A stretch of DNA of 33,102 bases from Pirellulales bacterium (GCA_035546535.1 DASZWQ010000084.1:1-33102), one strand, 5' to 3'; positions 1 to 9,600 are shown, numbered from the stretch's first letter. Notes: generated by a model from the letters alone, not told the origin. Program-made: numbers and translations.

Positions 1-549
1 GATTCGCTGATCAATCACATGCTCGACACGGCTCGCCTGAACGTGGCGCCGCCGCGCGACGAAGCGGTCGACGTGGAAGTGGCCGACGTGCTGCGCAGTT
101 GCGCCAAAACCGCCTGCATGCACTACCGACTGCCCGACGAAACGATCACGCTCGACTTGCAGCCCGCCCTGGTGCGCGCTCAGCCGATCGACGTGGAAAT
201 CGTGTTTCGCAACCTGATCGACAATGCGCTGAAGTATTCCGGTGACAAGCCGGAGGTCACGGTGCAATCGTGGGTGGCCGGCGGCGGCACCGTGGTCACG
301 CGGATCATCGATAACGGGCCCGGCATTCCGATCAACTTGCGCCGCAAGATTTTCGGCCGCTTCTTTCGCATCGGCAGCGAGCTGGAGCGATCGAAGACCG
401 GCACCGGCCTGGGACTGTTCATCGTCCGTACGCTGGTGAAACGCATGCACGGCAAAGTCCACGTGCGAGGTCGCGGATCCCAGCAAGGAAGCGTCTTCGA
501 AGTCGAGCTGCCGGGCCGCGCCGTGGTTCCCCAACAATCCGCCGCATAA
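1..549 (+). CDS. Sensor histidine kinase, C-terminal part (5' end outside window)
   Basis: The reading frame is open from the first base, so the gene starts upstream and only the ATP-binding half is seen. The HATPase_c landmarks occur in order: N box (NLIDNALKYS), G1 box (DNGPGIP), F box (IFGRFFRIG) and G2 box (GTGLGLFIV). The phospho-accepting His (H box) would lie just upstream and is not visible. The protein should autophosphorylate and pass the phosphate to the response regulator that starts 28 bases downstream, so the two form a classical two-component operon. The input domain and signal cannot be told from this part. Confidence 0.93.
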   Translation, partial: DSLINHMLDTARLNVAPPRDEAVDVEVADVLRSCAKTACMHYRLPDETITLDLQPALVRAQPIDVEIVFRNLIDNALKYSGDKPEVTVQSWVAGGGTVVTRIIDNGPGIPINLRRKIFGRFFRIGSELERSKTGTGLGLFIVRTLVKRMHGKVHVRGRGSQQGSVFEVELPGRAVVPQQSAA

Positions 550-577
550 ATCGCTTGCCCCCATACCGCTTTCCGCC

Positions 578-1327
578 ATGGCCACCACGACCGACACCAA
601 GCACATTCTGATCGTCGAGGACGAGCAGCACCTGGCGATCGGTATCAAGTACAACCTCGAGGCCGAGGGATATCGTGTGTCGCTCGCGCCCGATGGCCCC
701 TCAGCCCTGAAGCTGGTCGAGCAGGACCCGGCAGCCATCGACCTGATCGTTCTCGACCTGATGCTGCCCGGCATGAGCGGCTACACGGTGTGCGAAAGCT
801 TGCGCGAGCAGGGGAACGACGTGCCGATCCTGATGCTCAGCGCCCGCACGCTGACCGAGGACCGCATCCGCGGCATGGACGTCGGCGCCGACCAGTACCT
901 GGAAAAGCCGTTCGATCTGGACGAGCTCTTGGCGATGGTCCGCAACCTGCTTTCGCGGCGGGCGCGCGCGCCCGGTCGCGCCACGTCGCAAAAGATCGGC
1001 AACGAGTTCGAGTTCGGCCGCGCCAAAATCAACTTCGACACGTTCAAGGTTACCGTCGACGGCAAGAGCCTGCGGCTGACCTCGATGGAGATGAAGCTCC
1101 TGCGCTACTTCATCGAAAACGAAGGCTCGGTTATTACCCGCGCGCAGTTGCTCGACGAGGTATGGGGGTTGTCCGCCAGTCCCACGACGCGCACCGTCGA
1201 TAATTTCATTTCGCGCCTGCGCCGGTATTTCGAAATCGACCGCGATCACCCGCGCCATTTTTTGTCGGTGCGCGGAACGGGATATCGGTTCGTCTCGAAA
1301 GAAGAGCCGGATGAAGCCCCGGGATAA
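578..1327 (+). CDS. OmpR/PhoB-family response regulator
   Basis: The 249-residue protein has a receiver domain (about residues 8-120) followed by a winged-helix DNA-binding domain (about 145-243). The receiver has the acidic pair E14/D15, the phospho-acceptor D60 in VLDLMLPG, the switch residue S88 and the conserved K110. The C-terminal domain has the OmpR-type features LTSMEMKLLRYF, a recognition helix region with TRTVDNFISRLRR, and the wing ending in RGTGYRFV. It lies directly after the kinase and is almost certainly its partner. It probably acts as a DNA-binding transcription regulator. Regulated genes cannot be inferred from the window. Confidence 0.96.
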   Translation: MATTTDTKHILIVEDEQHLAIGIKYNLEAEGYRVSLAPDGPSALKLVEQDPAAIDLIVLDLMLPGMSGYTVCESLREQGNDVPILMLSARTLTEDRIRGMDVGADQYLEKPFDLDELLAMVRNLLSRRARAPGRATSQKIGNEFEFGRAKINFDTFKVTVDGKSLRLTSMEMKLLRYFIENEGSVITRAQLLDEVWGLSASPTTRTVDNFISRLRRYFEIDRDHPRHFLSVRGTGYRFVSKEEPDEAPG

Positions 1328-1414
1328 TTTTACCCCTGGCCGCGCAACGTGCTGATCGGGCAAAAATCGCCCAAGCGACGCACCCAAGAAATGGCGCGGC
1401 GGTATTCATGCTTT

Positions 1415-1654
1415 TTACAGCATGCTCGGGGTGGGGTTGTAAGCGACGCTGGCTGGGTCCTCGTCGGTGAGCGCCTGCGACGAGTAACTCCAGGCGTCAT
1501 AACTGGCCAGCGCGCTCCCCTGCTCGAACTTCGCATGCTCTCCGGCGTCGGAAAGGGTCGCCCACCGCACATAGGCCAATAGCTGCTGCTCCGAGCCGAA
1601 CGTCGCCACCAGTTTCAGCGGCACGCGCGGCTTCGAGCCGTAGAGATAGTACAT
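1415..1654 (-). CDS. Small conserved-looking protein of unknown function (79 aa)
   Basis: I do not recognise a named family. The reading starts at ATG 1654, with an AGGTG ribosome-binding site six bases upstream (plus-strand 1661-1665); a GTG at 1663 is in frame but forms part of that site. The 79-residue product has ordinary globular composition (YYLYGSK, LKLVATF, LLAYVRWATL, KFEQGSALASYD) and no signal peptide or membrane segment. It looks coding because the composition is balanced, aromatic residues are well spaced, and no other gene occupies 1328-1985. It points towards the response regulator tail to tail. From memory, similar short proteins with the YVRWATL and FEQGS elements occur in other planctomycetes; this needs a database search. 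Confidence 0.62.
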   Translation of the reverse strand: MYYLYGSKPRVPLKLVATFGSEQQLLAYVRWATLSDAGEHAKFEQGSALASYDAWSYSSQALTDEDPASVAYNPTPSML

Positions 1655-1985
1655 CAATCGCACCTGGACTTTTTTTGCGCGCCAAGACGCCGTTTTGCCC
1701 CGACTCCGTTACAGGCAGCGACCAATAACTTGACTTGCAAGCGGCGTGCCGCGCGCAGACGTAGATCAGACGCCGCTGGAGCGATTTCGCTCTAAGTTAA
1801 ACCCTAGCTCGCATCCGTCGGTTTCGTGGGCTCAGCCGCCACTTTTTGGCGAAAAATCGGTCCGCAAGGCGTGAGCCCATCTCGGCCTGAGAATCTGTTT
1901 GCCTTGGGGCGGATTGTCATGGCACAATGACACTCACTCGATTTCCCCGGCGCGCCCCGAGACGCCCCCTGCCGCAATCAAGCCC
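1655..1985. other. Intergenic stretch, no gene seen
   Basis: This region separates the small minus-strand gene from the sigma-factor gene and must hold both promoters. The reading frame of the sigma factor extends back to a TTG at 1899, but the residues before 1986 (Pro/Arg-rich) look non-coding. I see a TTGACT near 1731 but no convincing -10 at a normal distance. No RNA gene or repeat was recognised. Confidence 0.5.
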
Positions 1986-2681
1986 ATGCACGACTCCGAC
2001 GTCCAGCTCATGCGCCGAGCCAACCTTGGTGACCGCGCGGCATTCGCCGAGATCGTGCGTCGCTACCAAGGGGCTTTGCGGCGCGTCGCCGAAAGCCGGC
2101 TGGGAACCGTCGAGGCCGCCGAAGACGTCGTGCAAGAGACCTTCTTCGCGGCCTACAAATCGCGCCACAGCTATGACGAACGCTTCGGCTTCCGCACCTG
2201 GTTGTGGACCATCCTGTTGAATCAATGCCGCCGCTACGCGGGCCGGCAGGCCCGCCACGCCCGCACGATTTCCATTGACCGTGGCGAGCCTAGCGAATCG
2301 TCGCAACGACGTTGCGAACCGACCGCTCCGGCCGATGCGGCGCTGGCCGGGCTCATGGCTCATGAGCGCCGCGAGGTTCTGGAGCGATTGCTGCTGCGTT
2401 TAAGCGCGGTGCAAGCCGACGCGCTGCGGTTGCGGTTTTTCGGCGGCCTGAAATTCCAGGAAATCGCCGACACCATGCAATGCAGCCTGTGTACCGCGAA
2501 AAACCGGGTTCGTTGGGGCCTGCTAAAACTGAGCGAGCTCGTCCACGAGGAGGCTGCTGCCTCCGAGCCGTCCGACGGTCGCCGGCAATCCGGATCATCG
2601 ATGCTACCTCCACACGAGCTAACTCCCGACGGGCTACGTCTCGACAGGCGTCCCGATTCCTCCGATTCCATGAATTCCTAG
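1986..2681 (+). CDS. ECF-type RNA polymerase sigma factor
   Basis: The 231-residue protein has region 2 at about residues 8-80 (AFAEIVRRYQGAL, EDVVQETFFAAYK, FRTWLWTILLNQCRRY) and region 4 at about 120-175 (LSAVQADALRLRFFGGLKFQEIADTM, then a TAKNRVRWGLLKL recognition helix). There is no region 1 or 3, which defines the ECF class. I chose ATG 1986 over an upstream TTG at 1899 because similarity to sigma-70 proteins begins only there. The last ~50 residues are a Ser/Pro-rich tail without family features. The next gene begins 15 bases later and encodes a membrane anti-sigma factor, so the pair is probably co-transcribed and self-regulating. Confidence 0.93.
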   Translation: MHDSDVQLMRRANLGDRAAFAEIVRRYQGALRRVAESRLGTVEAAEDVVQETFFAAYKSRHSYDERFGFRTWLWTILLNQCRRYAGRQARHARTISIDRGEPSESSQRRCEPTAPADAALAGLMAHERREVLERLLLRLSAVQADALRLRFFGGLKFQEIADTMQCSLCTAKNRVRWGLLKLSELVHEEAAASEPSDGRRQSGSSMLPPHELTPDGLRLDRRPDSSDSMNS

Positions 2682-2696
2682 AAACGATTTTCGACA

Positions 2697-3515
2697 ATGA
2701 CCTGCGACGACGTATTCGACATTCTGACGCGCGGTCCATTTCCTTCCGGCGCAGCCGACGACGACGACCAGGTCGAGCGCCATCTGGCGCGCTGCGCGGA
2801 ATGCCGCCGCCTGGCCACGGCGTTGCGTCCGGCCGTCGAGCTGTTTCAGGAATCGATCGAGCCGGACGAGACGAGCGCGCTACCGGGCTATCGTGGCCGC
2901 GTTGCCTTGCCCGGCGCCGAGGATTTGCTGGAAACTTGTGAGGAACGATCGAACGACGAATCGCAAGGGCTATTTGCCGCCGGTTGGCGGCCGGCTTGGA
3001 TTCGCGCCGACGCCGCGGCGCGGCGCTTTGGCGCGCGGCCTGCGCCCTCTTCCGCATTGAGGAACGTTCGGGGGGAACCGCCGGCGTCGTTTGGCCATTC
3101 GGCAACCACTGCGCGGACGAACCTCTTCAGGTTCGCGGCAGCCGTCATGCTAGGCGTGGCGGCGGCTGCCGGGGCGCGCTCTTGGATGCAGGATCAAGCG
3201 ACGTCGGCGGGCATCCCGCCCTCGGGTCCCACGGAGCTCGTTGCCACCCACGACGGCCACGGGGAACCAGGCAAGCATGACCTGCGCTGGCTGGCCGGCC
3301 TGGCGTTGCCTGCAACCTGCCTACCCTCAGAGGCGAGAGCCGCTTTACGAGATTCGGCCCAGTACCGCCGCTTCGAAGGTATCCAGTTGGCCTCGGCCGA
3401 CCATGCCGTTCGCCTGACCTGCTGCACCGACTGCCACAACGCGACGCGGGCGGGATTACTTCCCGGCGCCGGGGCAACGGTTCTCATGCAGGCCTGTGTG
3501 GCTTGCCACGATTAG
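2697..3515 (+). CDS. Membrane anti-sigma factor with two C-terminal CxxCH motifs
   Basis: The 272-residue protein starts with a zinc anti-sigma (ZAS) pattern: C3, then H29-x3-C33-x2-C36 (HLARCAEC), which normally binds zinc and the cognate sigma factor. Residues about 142-160 (LFRFAAAVMLGVAAAAGA) form one membrane segment, placing the rest outside the cytoplasm. The outer part ends with C243-TD-C246-H247 and, at the very terminus, C267-VA-C270-H271. CxxCH is the covalent haem-c attachment motif, so this part may bind two haems or sense redox state; this is inference. It sits 15 bases after the ECF sigma gene and is its likely inhibitor. The residues between 60 and 140 are low in recognisable features. 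Confidence 0.8.
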   Translation: MTCDDVFDILTRGPFPSGAADDDDQVERHLARCAECRRLATALRPAVELFQESIEPDETSALPGYRGRVALPGAEDLLETCEERSNDESQGLFAAGWRPAWIRADAAARRFGARPAPSSALRNVRGEPPASFGHSATTARTNLFRFAAAVMLGVAAAAGARSWMQDQATSAGIPPSGPTELVATHDGHGEPGKHDLRWLAGLALPATCLPSEARAALRDSAQYRRFEGIQLASADHAVRLTCCTDCHNATRAGLLPGAGATVLMQACVACHD

Positions 3516-3804
3516 CACCCGTTCGGACAGCCAATCTTCGGGGGGAAGCTGCCCTCTTTTCTCGCCGGGCCGTATCGCCTGCGCGGATTCTTCCGACGGG
3601 CCCAAAAGGTGCCTCGAAACAGGCAAAAATGCCTCCGGGACCAGCGGCTTTTTTGGTTTACAACTTCGCAAGCCATGGTCAAACTGGAACTTCGGTTGCC
3701 ATGATGTTGACAATGGCGACCAGCGCCTACCCGCAGGCGCCCTTCGTGGCGCTGCGCGGACGGCACTCAAGTCGATGCGTGACATTTTTTCGCGGAGCCT
3801 AGCA

Positions 3805-6087
3805 ATGATCTCCCGGTTTGCCGGCCTTTTGGCTTGTGCGTTCATGCTTTTGGCTGTTACGCGCGCCCAAGGGGATAGCGCAGCGCTGGACCAGCTTTAC
3901 GGCGATGGCGTCCACAGTTACTTCTCAGGCGATTTCCTGGGCGCGCACCAGTCGCTCACCTCGGCGGCGTTGTCCGGCAGCAAAGACCCGCGCGTCTATT
4001 ACTACCGCGGGCTGGCCTGCCTGCATTTGGGGCGTGAACCGGACGCGGTGCTGGATTTCCAACGGGGTGCGAAGCTCGAGAACAGCGAGAACGACCGCTT
4101 CTACGACATCAGCCGCGCCTTGGAGCGCATCCAGGGGCGCGAGCGCATGATGCTCGAGCGCTCGCGGTCGCAGGCTCGCTTGCTCGCCCAGCAAGAATTG
4201 CAACGTCGGCGGTACGAACGCTACGAGCGCATTCGCAAGGCCGAGCCCGACGTACTCATGAAGCCGGCTCCGGCCGCGGCCAAGAAGCGCCCTGCCGCCG
4301 CTCCCCCGGTAGTGGCCAACGACGATCCGTTCTCGGACGACGTGACAGGCGCCGAAGCACCCGCGCCTGACGCAGCGGAAGCAGCCGCGGAAAACGAAGC
4401 GGCGACCGAGATGCCCGCCGATGAGCCCGCCGCGGAAGAAGCTGCCGCGGACATGCCGGCCGACGAACCCGCTGCTGACATGCCCGCTGACGAACCGCCG
4501 CCGGATGCTCCGGCGGAGGAAGCGCCGGCGGACGAGCCCCCCGCGACGGCGCCGGCGGACGATCCCTTTGGCGATGAATCGCCGGCCGCGGCCCCGGCCG
4601 CTCCGCCAGCGCGTGCGGCAGCCCCCGCGACTGATCCGGCCGTCGCAGCCGCGGAGGCCGCCGCACAGCAAGCGATCAAGGAAGGCGAGGCCGAGGCGAT
4701 CAACGAAGTCGCCGCCGAAGAGGCCGCCGCCGATCAAGATTTGCCCGGCGAGATGCCAGCCCGCAGTCGGTTGACGCCGAAGCCCACCCAACCTCCTTTG
4801 TCCGAGGCGATGCCCGGCGTCGAGGCGGGCGAAGCTCAACCTTCGGAAGCGCTACCTGGCGTCGAGCGCGGCGAGGCGCAACCTTCCGAGGCGCTGCCTG
4901 GCGTGGAGCGCGGCGAAGCGGAACCGGCGGAGGCCATGCCAGGCGAATCGGCCGGCGATGCTCTTTCCTCGGAAGCGATGCCGGGCGAAGAGGCGGGTGA
5001 ACCGTTGCCGTCGGAAGAAATGGCTGATGCCCCGCCCGCCACGGAGGAACCCGCTGACTCGGCAGTTGCTGCGACACCGAACGATGATCCCTTCGGCAAT
5101 GCGCCAGGCGCGGACGAGCCGGCTGCCGATGCGCCGGCTGTTGCGGAAGCGGCGCCTGCCGAATCGGACGCAGCGCCGGGTGATGATCCCTTTAACGCTG
5201 ATCCGGCCGCGGATGACGCGCCGGCTGACGCGCCCGCCGATGCGATGGCCACCGACACGGACGAAGTCGCGCCGAGCGACGAACCCGCCGATGCCGTTGC
5301 GTCCGATACGGACGCGCCGGCGAGCGAACCGGCCGGCGACGACCCTTTCAACGCTCCGCCCGCCGAAGAAACGGCCGCCAGCGCGCCGCCTGACGCCGAA
5401 CCGGACGCCGCAGACACGAACGATCCCTTTGCCGGTGATGAATCACCTGCCGCGCCTGCGGACGAGGCGACAGAAGCCCCTGCAATGGCTGCCGAGGATG
5501 CGACCGACGATCCCTTCAACGAGCCGGCAGCCGATGAGGCGATGAAGGACGAGCCGGCGACCGAAACAGCGACGGACGAAAACGCCAAGCCGGCGGACGA
5601 TCCGTTCGCTGACGATGACGCAACGCCGGCCGCGCCGCCTGCTGCGAGCGATGGCCCGGAGATGCCAGCCGCCGACGCTGAGAAGCCGGCCGAAGAGGTC
5701 GCGACGGATGATCCGTTTGCTGAGCCCGCGCCGAAGGCTTCCGCGGCACCTCCGCCCGCAGCAACTCCCGCGGCAAGTGATCCTTTCGCCGAGCCGCTTC
5801 CCGCGCCTACGGAATCGGTGGCCGCGCCGGCCGGAAAGCCGGTGCTGACAGCAGGTGCCGGCGGCCAAGGGGCGAAACAGGTTCAGGGTCGTGGGCGTGC
5901 GGCCGCTGGCCGGCCCACCGCCAACCGCACGCCAGCCGGACCGCCGGTGATCAAGAATCCGTACGCGACGGGCCCTGCGAAACAGCCCGTTAAGCCGGGT
6001 AGCCAGCCTGCCGCAGGACAAGCAGTGCCACCGGCGGCCAAGCCGGCCGCACCGGCGAACACGACGGGTGAAGATCCCTTCAAATAA
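3805..6087 (+). CDS. Secreted TPR-start protein with long acidic Ala/Pro/Glu/Asp tail and DPF repeats
   Basis: The start is ATG 3805, preceded by GGAG seven bases upstream and followed by a signal peptide (ISRFAGLLACAFMLLAV). The open frame runs back to 3496 but that part looks non-coding. The product is 760 residues. Residues ~25-95 look like two TPR helical pairs (DQLYGDGVHSYFSGDF; YYYRGLACLHLG). Residues ~105-150 are a charged helix rich in Arg/Gln. The remaining ~600 residues are low-complexity Ala/Pro/Glu/Asp, with the tripeptide DPF occurring eleven times (usually DDPF followed by G, N, A or S), including the C-terminus GEDPFK. It also has five copies of a 14-residue repeat (4801-5010). 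Function unknown; a disordered surface or envelope scaffold is plausible. Confidence 0.8.
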   Translation: MISRFAGLLACAFMLLAVTRAQGDSAALDQLYGDGVHSYFSGDFLGAHQSLTSAALSGSKDPRVYYYRGLACLHLGREPDAVLDFQRGAKLENSENDRFYDISRALERIQGRERMMLERSRSQARLLAQQELQRRRYERYERIRKAEPDVLMKPAPAAAKKRPAAAPPVVANDDPFSDDVTGAEAPAPDAAEAAAENEAATEMPADEPAAEEAAADMPADEPAADMPADEPPPDAPAEEAPADEPPATAPADDPFGDESPAAAPAAPPARAAAPATDPAVAAAEAAAQQAIKEGEAEAINEVAAEEAAADQDLPGEMPARSRLTPKPTQPPLSEAMPGVEAGEAQPSEALPGVERGEAQPSEALPGVERGEAEPAEAMPGESAGDALSSEAMPGEEAGEPLPSEEMADAPPATEEPADSAVAATPNDDPFGNAPGADEPAADAPAVAEAAPAESDAAPGDDPFNADPAADDAPADAPADAMATDTDEVAPSDEPADAVASDTDAPASEPAGDDPFNAPPAEETAASAPPDAEPDAADTNDPFAGDESPAAPADEATEAPAMAAEDATDDPFNEPAADEAMKDEPATETATDENAKPADDPFADDDATPAAPPAASDGPEMPAADAEKPAEEVATDDPFAEPAPKASAAPPPAATPAASDPFAEPLPAPTESVAAPAGKPVLTAGAGGQGAKQVQGRGRAAAGRPTANRTPAGPPVIKNPYATGPAKQPVKPGSQPAAGQAVPPAAKPAAPANTTGEDPFK
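4801..5010 (+). repeat. Five tandem 42-base (14-residue) in-frame repeats
   Basis: Inside the preceding gene, the units SEAMPGVEAGEAQP, SEALPGVERGEAQP, SEALPGVERGEAEP, AEAMPGESAGDALS and SEAMPGEEAGEPLP follow each other without gaps. Units two and three are nearly identical, suggesting recent duplication; the outer ones have diverged. Confidence 0.85.
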
Positions 6088-6124
6088 GGCGTCGGGACAG
6101 CGGCTTCTAGAAGTAATTCAGAAG

Positions 6125-6454
6125 ATGGATCGCGTCGAGCTGTGCAGCGTCACCAACGCCTTCGAGATCCATGGTCGCGGACTGGTCCTAGTTCCCGATT
6201 TCTCGGTGCCCGACGGGTGGAAAGACCGCGAGGAGGTTGTCGTCCTCGAACACCCGGAAGGCAATCGAATCGAATCGCGCGCCATCTTTAATCTCACGCA
6301 TTTCAATATCTCGGATCCGACGATTCCGTTGGACCGGCGCTGGCGGGTCGTTCTTCTTTTGCCTGATCTTAAGAAGCGAGACGCGCCCGCTGGGACCAAG
6401 ATTTTTGTTTCTGCCGAAATACGTAATGTTTTGATCGGCCGAAATCCGTCCTGA
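6125..6454 (+). CDS. Small protein resembling a stand-alone EF-Tu domain 2 beta-barrel
   Basis: The 109-residue reading from ATG 6125 (MDRVELCSVTNAFEIHGRG) is followed by alternating beta-type segments: GRGLVLVPDFSV, EEVVVLEHPEGN, SRAIFNLTHFNI, RWRVVLLLPDL and GTKIFVSAEI. This order (F-x-I-x-GRG-x-VL, then a charged strand, then a hydrophobic strand and a final GT-x-IF element) resembles domain 2 of EF-Tu-type translation GTPases without the GTPase. A GTG start at 6068, overlapping the preceding gene by 20 bases, would add 19 residues and would couple translation to it; I prefer 6125 because the added residues are unlike the rest. No signal peptide. Function unknown. No strong ribosome-binding site is seen for either start. 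Confidence 0.7.
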   Translation: MDRVELCSVTNAFEIHGRGLVLVPDFSVPDGWKDREEVVVLEHPEGNRIESRAIFNLTHFNISDPTIPLDRRWRVVLLLPDLKKRDAPAGTKIFVSAEIRNVLIGRNPS

Positions 6455-6605
6455 CGATGGAATTACGGCCGGACGCAGGGCTCGATTAATATGATCTTCG
6501 CCCTTGCCCGGTGGTTGCTTCGCCGCTTGGCTTGTTTCAAGATAGACACGCACGAATCGCTCGTGCGCCCGCCTCGCATTTCCCGCCCCCTGCGATAACC
6601 CAACG

Positions 6606-9600
6606 ATGACTCGCAATCTTCGCACTGCCACACTCTCACCACTTTGCTCGGCAGCGGCCGTTCTGCTCCTGGTCGCGCCGGTCCGCGCGGTGCCGGCGAT
6701 CAGTCAGCTTTCGCTGCGCGGCCTGCAAACCGGCGCCACTACGACACTGGTTATCGAAGGCGCCGATCTGCCCGCCGACACGCGCGTGCTGCTACCGGTG
6801 CCGATCGCGCGGCAAGAACCCAGGCCAGCAAGCACCGCCAATCGCCTGGAGATCGACATCACGCTCGATGCTACGGTCGTGCCGGGCATCTATCCTTTGC
6901 GCGTCGGCAACGGCCACGGCGTGTCAAATGCGATGCTCGTCGGCATCGATCATCTGCCTGAGCGACCGTTTGCTCTAGAAACCGGCGCCCTGCCGGTCGC
7001 GCTCGATGGCACGCTCGCAGGCGGCACCATCTTACGCACCGCCTTCGACGGCAAGGCCGGAGAGCGCATCGTGGTTGACGTCGAAAGTCATCGGCTGGGC
7101 AGCAAGCTCAACCCGGTCGTGCACCTGCTCGACGCGCGGAACGCCCAGTTGGCCTGGGGACAGATGAATCCGGCTATTGCCGGCGATGCGCGCTTGCAGG
7201 CGATTCTTCCTGCCGACGGACGATACACCGTCGAACTGCACGATGCTCTCTATCGTGGTGAGGGACCTGGCGCATTTCGCTTGAAAATCGGCGACATCCA
7301 TTTCGCCGACCACGTTTTTCCACTCGGCGGACGCCGCGGCACGCACGGACTGTTCGAATTGACGGGCACGAACCTCGCGCCGGGACAAATGGTCGAAGCG
7401 GATCTTGCCGGCGGAGCCGCGGCGCTCCCCGCGCGCTGGCCCGTGGGCCAGGTACTCACCGGATCGCGGCCGCAAATCCTCGTGGGCGATCTGCCCGAGG
7501 TCTCCGAACACAACGCCGGTCCGAACCTGCAGGCGGCCACCGCGCCGGTGGTCATCAACGGGCGTTTACTCGCCGCGCGCGAAGAGGATCGCTACCTCGT
7601 CAACGTCACGCCGGGGCAAACTTTGCGATTCGATTGTATAGCCGCGCAGGCCGGCTCGCCTCTGGACGGTGTGCTCGACATTCGCAAGGAATCGGGCGAG
7701 CAACTGGCTTCGGCCGACGACGCGCCGACTACGACCGATCCTACGCTCGACTTCAAAGTGCCCGACGGCGTGACGAAAGTAGTGGCTGCCGTTCGCGACT
7801 TGCAGCGGCGTGGCGGCACGGAGTACGCCTATCGCTTGAGCATCGCCCCCGCGGATCGCCCTGACTTCCGTTTGGAAATCTTCGCAGACCGAGAGCAAGT
7901 TCCCACCGGCGGCGCCGAGATCGTCCGCGTTCGCGCGCAGCGCATGGGCTACCAGGGGGCGATCAAGCTCGCTGTCGAGGGACTGCCACCGGGCGTGACC
8001 GTGGCCGGGGACGAAATTCCCGCCGGCGCGACCGATGCGCTTCTGACACTTGCCGCCTCGGGTGCGGCCTCGCAAGCGATTGCCACGATCACCGGCACGG
8101 CCGCGGACCCTAACGTGGCGCTTGTGCGGACTGCCCAAACGCCGGAGAGCCCGGGCGCTCGGTCGCAACCCTGGTTGCGTAGCGAATTGGCCGTGGCGGC
8201 AACCGGCGCCGCCTCGCTTTCGGTCCGTTGGGACGCGGATTCGGCCGGGGTGCAGTTGCCGCTGGGCAGCCGGGTGCCGGCCCGAGTGAAGATCACGCGC
8301 GCCCCCTTCGCCGGCGGCGCCGTGCGATTGTCGCTGCTCACCAGTCAGATCACGCCCAAGAAAGTGGTCACGAAGAACAATCAAAAGCAGCAAGTCGACG
8401 ACACGGACCGTACGCTGCGCTTCGACGGCATGCCGACCATCGCGCCGGATCAGTCCGATCTCGTAGCCACGATCCTCGTTCCCGGCGACTTGCCGAACAT
8501 TCCGTACGACCTGGCGATCCGCGCCGAGCTATTGGCCGCCGATGGAAAGAACGTAGTCGCCAGCGTCGTTACTCCAGCGCGGCGTCTGACGACCGTTCAG
8601 CCGCTGCGGCTTGCGCTCGTGGGCGAAGCCAAAGTGGCTGCCAAGGCCGGCACGGGCGACACCGGCAAGCTCACAGGCAAGATCGAGCGCATCGGCGACT
8701 TTCCGCATCCCGTCACGGTAACGCTCACTGGCTTGCCGGCCGATTACCTGGCTCCGACCGTGGAAGTGCCGGCCGGCGCCAGCGACTTCTCGCTACCCGT
8801 GGCGTTTCCTTACAACAGCGCACAGGGCGAGCTGGCCGGTGTGTCGATCGTAGCCACGGCGCGCCCTGGTGGCGGCGCGGCAATCAACTCGAACGCCGTG
8901 CCCGTGGCTGTGAACGTCGTGGCCGGCGGGCCGCCGCCGGCACTCTATCGCATCTTCGAGGACGAACCGCATTTCGTCACGCTCTTGAACGAAGGGGGCG
9001 GCGCCGCAAACTTGGAATCGACCGATCGTTATTCTGGTCCGGCGGCATTGAGAGTAACGCCGGATCAGAAGTTCCGCGCCAAGCTACCGGGTCTGTCGAT
9101 CAAGATCGCCGAGCATCCCGCCGAGGGCGAATACCGGTACCTGCGCTACGCGTGGAAAAAGATCGGCGGGGGCAGCGTGCTGTTGCAACTCAACGCTAAT
9201 GGCACCTGGGGCCCGACACGCGGACAAGGCAAACCCGGCTACCGGTACGAGGCAGGCCCGGCCGGCAACACGTTCAATGCCGAGGCCATCCGCACGAGCG
9301 ACCGGTTGCCCTATGGTTGGACCGTCGTCACGCGCGACCTGTTCGCGGATTTCGGTGCGTTCGAGCTGGATGGGCTGGCGTTCACGCCCGGTGATGGTAC
9401 CGCCGCGCTCTTTGATAGCATTTACCTGGCGCGGAGCATGGACGATTTCAAAGATTGCCCAGCGCCGCTGCCGGCCGAACAGCCGTTGGCCGTTTTCGAG
9501 GACCAGCCCGAGTTCATCGCGAATCTGAGTCAGGGGGCCGGCACCGCGAGCTTGGACACGGCTGACCGATTCACGGGCGCAACCAGCGTGAAGATCACGC

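Noticed and set aside
3708-3713. Perfect TTGACA that could be a -35 box for the DPF-repeat gene
   Set aside because: No acceptable -10 sequence is found 15-19 bases downstream.
3496-3804. Upstream extension of the DPF-repeat protein
   Set aside because: The residues are unlike the protein, while ATG 3805 has a ribosome-binding site and opens directly into a signal peptide.
4836-5588. Long minus-strand reading frame opposite the acidic-tail gene, rich in Ser/Ala/Gly
   Set aside because: It mirrors the repeats of the plus-strand gene and only exists because that sequence lacks stops in all frames; no start signal or family features.
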